A DNA stretch of 26,579 nucleotides from JBBIQS01 sp037442205 (GCA_037442205.1 JBBIQS010000103.1:1-26579); one strand, 5' to 3'; shown: positions 1 to 8,516, numbered from the stretch's first letter. Notes: generated by a model not told the origin, from the letters alone. Translations and numbers: made by a program.

Positions 1-53
1 CTCAAGCAGTACCCGACGGGTTGCGCCAGCTGGCCGGCCGGGTACTGCTTGAG
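1..53. repeat. 14-bp inverted repeat at window edge
   Basis: CTCAAGCAGTACCC (1-14) is the perfect reverse complement of GGGTACTGCTTGAG (40-53), with 25 bases between. It lies inside the open frame of the first gene, at the very end of the sequence. A genuine hairpin is possible, but a fold-back chimera at a contig end would look the same. Confidence 0.7.
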
Positions 54-1205
54 GCGGGCGAGCCGGCCCGCGCGCTCGAGCTGCTGCAGGGAGCGTCGGC
101 CGAGTCGCAGCTGCTGCGCGCTCGCGCCCTGCTGGCGCTCGAGCGGCGCGAGGAGGGCGCCGCCGCCTACCGCGAAGCGGTCGCGCTCAACCCCACCCTC
201 GAGGACGTCGAGCTGCGCGCGGCGCTGGGGGCCAAGATCCAGGACATCCCCGCCCCGCCGACTGGCGGCCCGCGGCTGCGGGTCATCGCCAACGACGACA
301 CCGCCGACACCGAGGCCGACCGGCTGCTCAAGCCCGAGGTCCAGCGGGTCACTTTCGCCGACGTCGGCGGCCACGAGGATCTCAAGAAGCAGATCCACAA
401 GCGCATCATCCTGCCGTTCCAGAAACCGTCGCTGTTCGAGAAGTTTCGCAAGCGGGTCGGGGGCGGAATCCTCCTCTACGGCCCGCCGGGTTGCGGCAAG
501 ACCCTGCTGGCCCGCGCCACCGCCGGCGAGTGCCACGCCGCCTTCTTCAACGTCGCCATCTCCGACGTCCTCGACATGTACATCGGCGAATCGGAGCGGA
601 AGCTGCACGCGCTCTTCGACAAGGCCCGCTCCTCGACCCCGGCGGTGATCTTCTTCGACGAGCTGGAGGCCCTCGCCGGCAAGCGCCAATTCAGCCGCGA
701 GGCGTCGTCCTCCAAGATGGTCAGCCAGTTCCTCTCCGAGATGGACGGCTTCTCCAGGAACAACGCGGGGGTGCTGGTGCTCGGAGCCACCAACGTCCCC
801 TGGGCGGTGGACCCGGCCTTCCGGCGCCCGGGCCGCTTCGACCGGGTGCTGTTCGTCCCTCCGCCCGACGCCGAGGCCCGCCAGTCCATCCTGCGCCTGC
901 AGCTGGCCGGCCGGCCGCAGCAGGAGCGGATCGATCTGGCGGCGGTGGCCCGCCGCACCAGCGGCTTCACCGGCGCCGACCTGATGAACCTGGTCGAGAC
1001 CGCCGCCGACTACGCCATCGAGCGCTCCCTCGGCTCGGCGGCGGAGGTCCCCATCGGCCGCGAGGACCTGGAGAGCGCCGCCGCCGAGGTCAAGCCCACC
1101 GCCCTGGAGTGGCTGACCACCGCCCGCAACTACGCCCGCTACGCCAACGAATCGGGCCAGTACGACGAGGTGCTGCGGTTCCTCGCCAAGAACGGGCACG
1201 CCTGA
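3..1205 (+). CDS. TPR-AAA+ ATPase (5'-partial)
   Basis: The frame is open to the window edge, so the true start is probably outside; the first in-window start-like codon is TTG at 21. The first ~60 visible residues form TPR-like helices. They are followed by a classic AAA module of the Cdc48/Vps4/FtsH type: Walker A GPPGCGKT, Walker B IFFDE, sensor-1 GATN and the second region of homology ending RRPGRFDR, then the helical lid (TSGFTGADLMNLVE). The C-terminus (YARYANESGQYDEVLRFL) again looks like a helical repeat. Such proteins remodel or unfold protein substrates as hexamers; the TPRs probably bind a partner. It is the first gene of an overlapping operon: its TGA overlaps the next ATG. The substrate is not predictable. 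The first residues may be unreliable because of the inverted repeat at 1-53. Confidence 0.88.
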   Translation, partial: QAVPDGLRQLAGRVLLEAGEPARALELLQGASAESQLLRARALLALERREEGAAAYREAVALNPTLEDVELRAALGAKIQDIPAPPTGGPRLRVIANDDTADTEADRLLKPEVQRVTFADVGGHEDLKKQIHKRIILPFQKPSLFEKFRKRVGGGILLYGPPGCGKTLLARATAGECHAAFFNVAISDVLDMYIGESERKLHALFDKARSSTPAVIFFDELEALAGKRQFSREASSSKMVSQFLSEMDGFSRNNAGVLVLGATNVPWAVDPAFRRPGRFDRVLFVPPPDAEARQSILRLQLAGRPQQERIDLAAVARRTSGFTGADLMNLVETAADYAIERSLGSAAEVPIGREDLESAAAEVKPTALEWLTTARNYARYANESGQYDEVLRFLAKNGHA

Positions 1206-1690
1206 TGGACGCCGCCCTCTACCGGATCGTCGACGAGCCGCGCCCGGCGGCGCTGTCCAGGCTGGCGGTCAATCCGCTGTGGCCGTTCTTCGCCTGCATG
1301 TTCGCCGGCCCGTGGCTCGGGTGGTCGTGGTTCGCCTTCAACGGCTTCGCCTTCGGGGACGAGCGGCGCTGGCGGGTCCTGGCCTGGGCCTTCGGAGGGG
1401 CGGCGCTGACGGTGGTCGTCCACTACCTGTGCCTGCGCCTGGGCGTGGAGCGAGAGCTGTCCCGGCGCACGCTGCGCTACTTCATGCTGCTGCCGGTGCT
1501 GGTGCGGATGACGATGAGCTACGTCCTGTTCGTCGAGCAGCAGCGCGGCTTCGAGCTGTACCGCTACTTCGGCGGAGCGGTGAAGCCAGGCTGGATGGTG
1601 GTCATGGCCGGCTTCTGGCTCGCCCCCCGCCTCGTCGAGGCGCTTCCGACTCACTCGCTGCTGACGTTCCTCTCGCCCCTCTTCCAATGA
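1205..1690 (+). CDS. small multi-pass membrane protein, unknown function
   Basis: 161 residues. The start ATG shares its A with the TGA of the AAA+ gene (TGATG), and the stop TGA overlaps the next ATG (ATGA), so all three genes look translationally coupled. Hydrophobic segments lie around residues 22-45 (WPFFACMFAGPWLGWSWFAF), 58-78 and 93-110, with another near 130-150, suggesting three or four membrane helices. No recognised domain or catalytic motif. The context, between a TPR-AAA+ ATPase and a TPR protein with its own membrane segment, suggests the membrane part of one complex; that is inference. Confidence 0.78.
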   Translation: MDAALYRIVDEPRPAALSRLAVNPLWPFFACMFAGPWLGWSWFAFNGFAFGDERRWRVLAWAFGGAALTVVVHYLCLRLGVERELSRRTLRYFMLLPVLVRMTMSYVLFVEQQRGFELYRYFGGAVKPGWMVVMAGFWLAPRLVEALPTHSLLTFLSPLFQ

Positions 1691-2622
1691 GTCTCGACTT
1701 CGAGAACCAGCGCCTCTTCGAGCGGATCGAGGCGCAGATGGCCCGGGGCGACCTGAAGGGCGCGGTCGGCTCGCTGCGGCGCCTGCTGGCGCTCGACCCG
1801 GACAGCGCGCTCGGCCACGCGCTGCTGTCGCTGTGTCTGCGCGATCTCAAGCGCCTGCATGCGGCCGAGCACGAAGCCCGGTTGGCGCTGTCGCTGGAGC
1901 CGGAGCTGCCGCTCGCCCACTTCGCGCTGGCGATGGTCTGCCACGGCCAGCGCAAGTCGGAGGAGGCCTTGCGCTCGCTGGAGCAGGCGCTGGCCTTCGA
2001 GCCGGAAAGCGTGGTGTTCCTGCGGGGAAAGGCGCTGCTGCAGGGGGCCGCCCGCGAGCGCGAGGCGGCGCGCCAGACGCTGGAGCGCGCGCTGTCGCTG
2101 AACGCCGATGATCCCCAGACGCTGGTGGCGCTGGGGGAGCTGGAGCTGGAGCGCGGCAAGCTCCTCGAGGCGGGGCGCTATGCCCGCGAGGCCCTGGGGC
2201 TGGCTCCGGAGACGGCGGAGGCGCTGGTGCTGCAGGGGCGGGTGCTGCTGCGGCAGGGCAAGGTGGAGGAGGCGCGCGAGCACGCCTTGTGGGCGCTGCG
2301 CATCGACGCCACCGATGGCCGGGCGCTGCACTTCCTGGTGGAGGTCAAGGCCCGCCAAAACTGGCTGCTGGGGCTGTGGTGGCGCTACGCATCCTTCATG
2401 AGCGGACTGGGTGACGGCCGGCAGATCCTGGTGCTCACACTGGGGTTCGGGATCTATCGGCTGCTGCTGCTGCTGGCCGGTGATTTCGGTGCCCGCGATC
2501 TCTCGCAGGTTCTGCAGGTCGCCTGGCTGGCACTGGCCGCGTACTCGTGGGTCGGCCCGGCCATCTTCCAGCGGATGCTGGCGAAGGAGATGAAGCAGGT
2601 GACGCTCAGCGCCAACTACTGA
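1687..2622 (+). CDS. TPR protein with C-terminal membrane segments
   Basis: 311 residues, starting at the ATG that overlaps the upstream stop. Residues ~10-230 are a continuous array of about six tetratricopeptide repeats (pattern A..L..AL.L.P....A...LA), a protein-binding scaffold. Residues ~240-300 contain two hydrophobic stretches (ILVLTLGFGIYRLLLLLAG and VLQVAWLALAAYSWVGPAIF), so the scaffold is probably membrane-anchored with TPRs on one face. It is the third gene of the coupled operon. Together with the upstream ATPase and membrane protein it could form a membrane-recruited remodelling complex; no named system was recognised. Confidence 0.82.
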   Translation: MSLDFENQRLFERIEAQMARGDLKGAVGSLRRLLALDPDSALGHALLSLCLRDLKRLHAAEHEARLALSLEPELPLAHFALAMVCHGQRKSEEALRSLEQALAFEPESVVFLRGKALLQGAAREREAARQTLERALSLNADDPQTLVALGELELERGKLLEAGRYAREALGLAPETAEALVLQGRVLLRQGKVEEAREHALWALRIDATDGRALHFLVEVKARQNWLLGLWWRYASFMSGLGDGRQILVLTLGFGIYRLLLLLAGDFGARDLSQVLQVAWLALAAYSWVGPAIFQRMLAKEMKQVTLSANY

Positions 2623-2717
2623 GCAGCCTCGCGGGCGCGGCAGGCCATCGGTGGCGCCTCTCGCGCTCTCACCCCGGAGTCCGCTACGATCCGGGACGAG
2701 CCCAGCCCGGAGGCGCC

Positions 2718-3197
2718 ATGTCCGCGGAGTACTTCTGCTACGCCGACGGCTCCTGCAAGAGCGGCGAGGGCGCTCCCGGCGGCTGGGGCTACTTCATCAA
2801 GCCTCCCAGCGGCGCGCCAATCGAAGGACACGGGCAGGCGGTCCGCACCCAGGCCAAGATCATGGAGTACACCGCGGTGGCCCGCGCCCTGGAGGCGCTG
2901 CCCGCCGGCGCCCGGGCGACCGTCTTCTCCGACAACCAGGCGCTCATCGAGAACTGCGCCAAGCGCCTGGCGAACTGGCGCACCAGCGGCTTTGCCCACG
3001 TCGATCCGGAAATCCTTCCCGCGGTGAGGGAGATCGATGGCTTCATCTCCTCCAAGGCCCTGAGGTTGACCTGGACCTGGGTCCGCGGACACAACGGCAA
3101 CGCCGGCAACCGGCGCGCCGACGAGCTGGCCGCCCTCGGCGCGCGAGAGGCGAAAGCGGCGCTCGCCCAGGCAGCGGATTCGGAAGAGGTCGCCTGA
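2718..3197 (+). CDS. rnhA: ribonuclease HI
   Basis: 159 residues, close to the usual ~155 for type 1 RNase HI, which cleaves the RNA strand of RNA-DNA hybrids. The catalytic carboxylates are in the expected places: D10 (YADGS), E50 (IMEYTAV), D72 (FSDNQA) and D135 (NRRADELA), with the helper H125 in RGHNGNAGN. The start is the ATG preceded by CCGGAGG. A promoter-like TACGAT sits at about 2682, so it is probably transcribed separately from the TPR operon 95 bp upstream. It converges with the pentapeptide-repeat gene, leaving only 16 bp between the stops. The basic-protrusion handle seems reduced; otherwise ordinary. Confidence 0.92.
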   Translation: MSAEYFCYADGSCKSGEGAPGGWGYFIKPPSGAPIEGHGQAVRTQAKIMEYTAVARALEALPAGARATVFSDNQALIENCAKRLANWRTSGFAHVDPEILPAVREIDGFISSKALRLTWTWVRGHNGNAGNRRADELAALGAREAKAALAQAADSEEVA

Positions 3198-3213
3198 GGG
3201 CTGTTGTCCGGGG

Positions 3214-3852
3214 CTACGGGTCTTCCCGCTCGCGCCGTGCCTTCTTCTCCGCAACCTCCCACTCCGGCACGCGCATCCCCAGCGCCAGGGCCAGGCGCAC
3301 CGCGGCGTCGGTGGCGATCTTGGCGTCCTTGACCCGGGTCTTGGCCGGATCGAGGAAGACCCCGGTGGCGCAGGAGAGATCGGCCTTCTTGAGCTGGCAG
3401 CCCTGGAAGACCGCTCCGGTCAGGTCGGAGCCGGCGAAGTCGGCCTCGGTGAGGTCGCAGTCGACGAAGTTCGCCTCGGTGAGCCGGCAGCGCCACAGCC
3501 GCGCCTTGCGCAAGTTCAGGCCCACGAACGAGGCGTAGCGCAGGTTGCAGTCCTCGAAGGACAGCTGCGAGCCGGCGGAGAGGTCGGCCCACTCGACTCC
3601 CATCAGCTTGCAGCCGGCGAAGCCCACCTCATGGGCGCCCATCCATCGCGGCTTCATCCGCGTCAGGTCGCAGCCCTCGAAGCGGCAGTCCTCCAGCCGC
3701 GCCCGTTCCCAGTTGCTCTCCTGCAAGCGGCAGTGCTTGAACGTCGCCCGGAACAGCTCCTTCTTCGAGAGGTCGATCCCCGACAGGTCCTCGCCGGTCA
3801 GCTCCAGATCCTCGGTGTAGTCGGCGTGCAACAGCCGTTCGCGGGCGTCCAT
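3214..3852 (-). CDS. Qnr-like pentapeptide-repeat protein
   Basis: 212 residues. The ATG at 3852 is chosen because AAGGAGGA lies 8 bases upstream; a longer frame exists but lacks a site. Nearly the whole chain follows the pentapeptide rule A(D/N)LXX with central L/F (for example TEANFVDCDLTEADFAGSDLTGAVF), which folds into a right-handed quadrilateral beta-helix. The length, the near-continuous coils and a C-terminal helical tail (TDAAVRLALALGMRV) resemble the Qnr/McbG class (~218 aa), DNA mimics that protect gyrase and topoisomerase IV. Many pentapeptide proteins have other or no known roles, so gyrase protection is a hypothesis. It has its own divergent promoter region shared with the cytochrome gene. 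Confidence 0.85.
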   Translation of the reverse strand: MDARERLLHADYTEDLELTGEDLSGIDLSKKELFRATFKHCRLQESNWERARLEDCRFEGCDLTRMKPRWMGAHEVGFAGCKLMGVEWADLSAGSQLSFEDCNLRYASFVGLNLRKARLWRCRLTEANFVDCDLTEADFAGSDLTGAVFQGCQLKKADLSCATGVFLDPAKTRVKDAKIATDAAVRLALALGMRVPEWEVAEKKARREREDP

Positions 3853-4262
3853 CGGCTCGGTCCTCCTTGAATCTCTTGTGCCAGGGTATCGCGCCACCCA
3901 GACCCCCGACCTGGCCATACCCACGGTCCGGCAGGCCGATCCCGGATCTTCCAGTGATTGCGGTCCGGTATCTCGACGAGCGGCTCCCCGACGTCCGCGG
4001 GTGGGCGGATTCGTGAAAAAGATCTCAGGAAATCAAGAGATAGAGCGTGGTGTCTGGCCTACTCAGCGGGTCGCCTGTGGACAGGAGGCCACTCTTGTTC
4101 GCAACCAAAGCCCGAGTTATGAGCCTACGAAAGCCCGCGCGGCGCGTCATGGAAGACCAATACGGGGGGTGTCTGCGGGATTTCGAGCAACGAACGAAGC
4201 GGTCGCGAATCGAATGTCGAATGATCGTGGGACCCAGGACGAACCAGCTGCGAGGAGGCCGA
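3853..4262. other. divergent intergenic region, 410 bp
   Basis: Separates the minus-strand pentapeptide gene from the plus-strand cytochrome gene and must carry both promoters. The most AT-rich part is around 4013-4045, which is where a sigma-70-type promoter would be expected. I scanned for a GG-N10-GC sigma-54 pattern and found none. No coding potential was recognised. GGAGG at 4254-4258 is the cytochrome ribosome-binding site. Confidence 0.5.
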
Positions 4263-5525
4263 ATGGTCCGCGCCAGTAGCCTGCTGCTCGTCTGCCTCGG
4301 GCTGCTCTCGGCCTGCACCGGCCAGGTCCAGAAGATCACCGCTCTGGACCGCACCACGCACGACGCCAAGTTCCCCATCCTCACCGGGGCCCACTCCCAG
4401 GCCGACTGCAACGACTGCCACGGCCTGTTCGACTCCTTCACCCAGTTCACCTGCCGCAACTGCCACCTCAATCCCGCCACCGACAACGCCCACAGCGGGA
4501 TGCCCGGCTACTCCTACGACGACGCCGCCTGCTACAACTGCCATCCCCGCGGCGACGTCGCCGGAGTGGCCCACGACGCCTTCTTCCCCATCGGCGACAG
4601 CTCCAAGCACGCCGGCCTCAAGTGCGTGGACTGCCACACCACCGGGGACAAGAAGAAGGTCGACTGCATCGCCTGCCACGACCACAGCCAATCCGCCACC
4701 ACTCCGCAGCACACCCTGGTCGGCGGCTTCCAGTGGACCGGGGCGATGTGCCTGCGCTGCCACGCCGACGGCCAGGTGAACCAAGTGGCCGGCCACGGCG
4801 GCGCCAGCGGCTTCACCACCGTCGATATCCGCTTCGGCTCGCCCCACCACAAGGCGGAGTGCCTCAAGTGCCACTCGGCCGCCCGCACCGACAAGACCTA
4901 CGCCGCCGACTTCAAGGTCTTCGACTGCAAGGCCTGCCACGCCCAGGCCCAGACCGACACCTTCCACCAGACTCACTCCGTCACCGGCTACGCCTACGAC
5001 AACCCGAGCTGCCTGCTGTGCCACCCCACCGGCGACCGCTCGGGCACCGTCAACCACGCCGCCCACTTCCCCATCGCCACCGGCGACAAGCACAACGGCC
5101 TGGCCTGCGGCACCTGCCACGTCAACCCCGCCACCCGCAAGGTGGTCGACTGCACCAACTGCCACACCCACGCCCAGGCCACCGCCGCCCCACAGCACAA
5201 CCCGGTCGGCGGCTACGCCTGGCAGTCGGACAAGTGCCTGCGCTGCCACGCCGACTCCCAGGTCTTCCGCGTCGTCACCCACGGCAGCACCGCGGCCATC
5301 CCGATGGACGTGCGCTTCGGGGCCCCGCACTACAAGCAGGACTGCCTGCGCTGCCACCCCGGGCTTCGCACCGACAAGCCCTTCGGCACCGATTTCGGCA
5401 CCCGCGACTGCCTGGGCTGCCACGACCGCGCTCACATGGACGACGTCCACTCCGGCGAGAGCGGCTACTCCTACTCGACCCCGGTCTGCCTCACCTGCCA
5501 CCGCGACGGGCGCAAGCCGCCCTGA
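4263..5525 (+). CDS. 15-haem c-type cytochrome lipoprotein
   Basis: 420 residues starting at ATG 4263 after GGAGG. The N-terminus is a lipoprotein signal: hydrophobic SLLLVCLGLL followed by lipobox LSAC. There are 15 CxxCH haem c attachment motifs and no other recognised domain, so it is an exported multiheme cytochrome anchored to a membrane. The chain is repetitive: GYSYDDAACYNCH (residue 82), GYAYDNPSCLLCH (242) and GYSYSTPVCLTCH (401) start successive ~160-residue units carrying six haem sites each; the N-terminal two motifs match the end of a unit and the last motif starts a third. Many extra His residues could be distal ligands. It is followed after 70 bp by a second, larger multiheme gene. 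A role in periplasmic or outer-surface electron transfer is likely; no porin partner is encoded nearby. Confidence 0.9.
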   Translation: MVRASSLLLVCLGLLSACTGQVQKITALDRTTHDAKFPILTGAHSQADCNDCHGLFDSFTQFTCRNCHLNPATDNAHSGMPGYSYDDAACYNCHPRGDVAGVAHDAFFPIGDSSKHAGLKCVDCHTTGDKKKVDCIACHDHSQSATTPQHTLVGGFQWTGAMCLRCHADGQVNQVAGHGGASGFTTVDIRFGSPHHKAECLKCHSAARTDKTYAADFKVFDCKACHAQAQTDTFHQTHSVTGYAYDNPSCLLCHPTGDRSGTVNHAAHFPIATGDKHNGLACGTCHVNPATRKVVDCTNCHTHAQATAAPQHNPVGGYAWQSDKCLRCHADSQVFRVVTHGSTAAIPMDVRFGAPHYKQDCLRCHPGLRTDKPFGTDFGTRDCLGCHDRAHMDDVHSGESGYSYSTPVCLTCHRDGRKPP

Positions 5526-5563
5526 GCGAGCCGAGCTCCTGACGCTCTCCACTGCCCCCCAGC

Positions 5564-5582
5564 GGGCCCGCCTGCCGGGCCC
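5564..5582 (+). other. GC hairpin between the two cytochrome genes
   Basis: GGGCCCG (5564-5570) and CGGGCCC (5576-5582) can pair around a 5-base loop, ending just before the GAGGTG ribosome-binding site of the next gene. No T-run follows. It may tune readthrough or mRNA stability between the two cytochrome genes. Confidence 0.4.
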
Positions 5583-5595
5583 ATGAGGTGACACG

Positions 5596-8460
5596 ATGCG
5601 CCGATTCTTGCCCCTCTTCGCCCTCGCCGCCGCCTGCGGAGGCCCGTCCGGCTCCGGCAACAGCGGCGGCGCTCACCCCGACGGCTACGCCGATCCGACC
5701 AGCGCCGCCTTCCACGGCCCGGAGGCGCTGGCGGATCTGGCGCCCTGCAAGACCTGCCACGGCGACGACCTGGCCGGCGGCAGCTCGACCATCAGCTGCG
5801 AGCAGTGCCACGGAGGCTGGCGGACCAACTGCACCTTCTGCCACGGCGGCGGCGAGAACGCGACCGGCGCCCCGCCCAGCGACACCCACGGGGTCAGCGA
5901 CACCAGCGTGGTCACCGTCGGCGCCCACACCTCCCACGTCGCCGGCAGCCGCCACATCGCCAGCCCGCTCGACTGCAGCCTGTGCCACGTCAAGCCTTCG
6001 GACGCGCTCGACCCCGGGCACATCGACGGCCCGACCGGCACGGTCACCTTCTCCACCACCGCCGGCGCCTGGGATCCGCAGACCAACACCTGCGCCGTCT
6101 ACTGCCACGGCGTCTTCCCCGGCGGCAACGCCAAGAACCGCCCGGTGTGGACCGACGTCGGCAACCACCAGGCCGACTGCACCAGCTGCCACGCCAAGCC
6201 CCCGGCCACCGGCCGCCACCTGTCCCACGTCGGGCGCGGCAACACCTGCGTCGAGTGCCATATCAACACCGATCCGACCGGGACGGTGATCCTCGACGCC
6301 GAGGTCCACGTCAACGGACTGCGCGACGTGCAGCTCAACAAGGGCGGGGTGTGGATCGGGGCCGAGCGCTCCTGCACCGACACCTGCCACCAGGGCAAGC
6401 GCTACTGGACCGGCGGCACCGGCGCCCACCCGACGGGCTGGGACAAGCCGGGCAACGTCCCCTTCCACGGCACCGACGCCAACCAGAACCTGGCCAGCTG
6501 CGCCACCGGCGGCTGCCACGGCACCGACCTCAAGGGCGGCGCCTCCGGGGTCTCCTGCGAGAAGTGCCACTCCGGCTGGCAGACCAACTGCACCTTCTGC
6601 CACGGCACCGACAACGTCAACGCCGCCCCTCCCGGCGACGTCAGTGGCAAGACCGCCACCACCGAGATGTCGGTCGGCGCCCACCAGAGCCACGTCACCG
6701 CCAGCCTCGGCCTGAGCGCGCCGTTCGACTGCAGCGCCTGCCACGTCAAGCCGGCCAGCGCGCTGAGCCCCGGGCACATCGACGGGGTGGCCGAGGTCAA
6801 GTTCACCGTCAACGCCGCCCCCGGCTTCAACACCAACGACGGCAGCTGCGGGGTCTACTGCCACGGCCAGTTCGACGGCGGCAACACCAGCAACCGCCCG
6901 AAGTGGACCAGCGTCGGCGCCGGCCAGGCGGCCTGCAAGACCTGCCACGGACTGCCGCCCTCGACCGGCGACCACGTCTCGCACATGACCCGCAGCCCGA
7001 CCCCGGCCACCTGCCAGGACTGCCACCCCGACGCCACCGGCACCAACGGCAACGCCACCATCGTCGCCGCCTCCAAGGCGCTGCACGTCGACGGCAACAA
7101 GCAGGTCGCGCTCAAGAGCGGCAGCTGGACCGCGGCCAGCAAGGGCTGCTCCGGGGTCAGCTGCCACAGCGCCCCGGCCAACACCTACCAGTGGGTCGGC
7201 GGCGGCAAGCACCCCGCCGGCTACCAGACCCCGGGCAACAACCCCTTCCACGGCGACGACGCCAACAAGGGCCTGGCCAGCTGCGCCACCTCCGGCTGCC
7301 ACGGCACCAACCTGACCGGAGGCTCCGCGGGCATCTCCTGCGAGACCTGCCACGCCAACTGGAAGACCAACTGCACCTTCTGCCACGGCGGAACCGACAA
7401 CCAGACCGGCGCCCCGCCCTCGACCGTCGACGGCGCCACCGCCAGCAGCGACCTGGGGGTCGGCACCCACACCGCCCACGTCGCCGGCCGGCTGAAGATC
7501 TCCAAGCCCTTCGCCTGCGCCAGCTGCCACCCGGTCCGCACCAGCGCCCTGGACCCCGGGCACATCGACGGCACGGTGCAGATGAACATGAAAGACCCCT
7601 CGACCGGCCTGGCCAGCAATGGAAGTTGCGGCGTCTACTGCCACGGCAACTTCCCGGGCGGCAACGCCAACAACAAGCCGCTGTTCACCGCCGCCGGCGG
7701 GACCGCCGCCAGCTGCGGCACCTGCCACGCGATGCGCCCGACCACCGGCGACCACACCGGCCACGCCACCTACGGCATCCGCTGCACCGGCTGCCACACC
7801 GCGGCTACCGCCGCCGGCGACGCCATCGCCGACCCGACCCTGCACGTCAACGGCCAGAAGGACGTCGTGGCGCAGTGGGGCGGGACCATGACCGGCGGCA
7901 CCTGCGCGGTCTACTGCCACGGCGCCTTCCCGGGCGGCAACGCGGCCAACAAGCCGAGCTGGGCCACCCCCGGCGCCCAGCCCTGCGGCTCGTGCCACAC
8001 CAAGACCCCGACCACCGGCGAGCACAGCGCCCACGCTACCTACGGCTACGGCTGCAACGCCTGCCACCCCGACGTCGATGCCGCCGCCACCAAGATCACC
8101 CAGGTGGCCCTGCACCCCAACGGCCAGAACGACGTCGCACTGCTCTACGGCGGCAGCTTCGCGGCGGGCAGCTGCGCCAACTACTGCCACGGCAACTTCA
8201 CCGGCGGCAGCGCCGACCGGCCGAAGTGGGTCAACGGCCCGGCGATGAGCTGCACCAGCTGCCACGGCGCCCCGCCCAGCACCGGCCACCACCGCAAGCA
8301 CCGCGGCTACGACTGCAGCGAGTGCCACCCCGACGCCACCTCGAGCTCCATCACCAACAAGTCCCAGCACGTCAACAACGTCCGCGAGGTCAGCAGCAGC
8401 ATGGGCTACAGCGGCGGCACCTGCCGCACCCCGGGCTGCCACGGCTCTGAGCGCTGGTAG
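5596..8460 (+). CDS. giant multiheme c-type cytochrome, 30 candidate haem sites
   Basis: 954 residues from ATG 5596, preceded by GAGGTG. The N-terminus (RRFLPLFALAAAC) is a short export signal with a lipobox-like AAAC. I count 20 CxxCH, 6 CxxxCH (starting at residues 166, 260, 418, 678, 770, 860) and 4 CxxxxCH (302, 518, 563, 943). This matches the known CxxxxCH/CxxCH multiheme families of Geobacter-like bacteria, but here most of the longer spacings are CxxxCH in a fixed context, C(A/G/N)xYCHGxFxGG. Three large modules repeat (each with ..SCExCH..W.TNCTFCHG.., GAH.SHV, CHVKP..AL.PGHIDG, YCHG, LHVNG), followed by two shortened copies without the first half. Export and haem attachment by the Ccm system are inferred. 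Likely role: extracellular or periplasmic electron transfer together with the upstream 15-haem protein. Confidence 0.9.
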   Translation: MRRFLPLFALAAACGGPSGSGNSGGAHPDGYADPTSAAFHGPEALADLAPCKTCHGDDLAGGSSTISCEQCHGGWRTNCTFCHGGGENATGAPPSDTHGVSDTSVVTVGAHTSHVAGSRHIASPLDCSLCHVKPSDALDPGHIDGPTGTVTFSTTAGAWDPQTNTCAVYCHGVFPGGNAKNRPVWTDVGNHQADCTSCHAKPPATGRHLSHVGRGNTCVECHINTDPTGTVILDAEVHVNGLRDVQLNKGGVWIGAERSCTDTCHQGKRYWTGGTGAHPTGWDKPGNVPFHGTDANQNLASCATGGCHGTDLKGGASGVSCEKCHSGWQTNCTFCHGTDNVNAAPPGDVSGKTATTEMSVGAHQSHVTASLGLSAPFDCSACHVKPASALSPGHIDGVAEVKFTVNAAPGFNTNDGSCGVYCHGQFDGGNTSNRPKWTSVGAGQAACKTCHGLPPSTGDHVSHMTRSPTPATCQDCHPDATGTNGNATIVAASKALHVDGNKQVALKSGSWTAASKGCSGVSCHSAPANTYQWVGGGKHPAGYQTPGNNPFHGDDANKGLASCATSGCHGTNLTGGSAGISCETCHANWKTNCTFCHGGTDNQTGAPPSTVDGATASSDLGVGTHTAHVAGRLKISKPFACASCHPVRTSALDPGHIDGTVQMNMKDPSTGLASNGSCGVYCHGNFPGGNANNKPLFTAAGGTAASCGTCHAMRPTTGDHTGHATYGIRCTGCHTAATAAGDAIADPTLHVNGQKDVVAQWGGTMTGGTCAVYCHGAFPGGNAANKPSWATPGAQPCGSCHTKTPTTGEHSAHATYGYGCNACHPDVDAAATKITQVALHPNGQNDVALLYGGSFAAGSCANYCHGNFTGGSADRPKWVNGPAMSCTSCHGAPPSTGHHRKHRGYDCSECHPDATSSSITNKSQHVNNVREVSSSMGYSGGTCRTPGCHGSERW

Positions 8461-8486
8461 CGCGATCCTGGGGGACCTTTCGCAAA

Positions 8487-8516
8487 CCGCTCCGCCGGCC
8501 TGGACCGGCGGAGCGG
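8487..8516 (+). terminator. hairpin after the cytochrome operon
   Basis: A perfect 12-bp stem CCGCTCCGCCGG / CCGGCGGAGCGG with a 6-base loop starts 26 bases after the stop of the large cytochrome gene. No T-tract follows, so it is either a GC-type terminator or a 3' stabilising hairpin. Confidence 0.65.

Noticed and set aside
2789..3592. Minus-strand frame across rnhA and the pentapeptide gene.
   Set aside because: It is antisense to rnhA and out of frame with the pentapeptide protein; low-complexity content.
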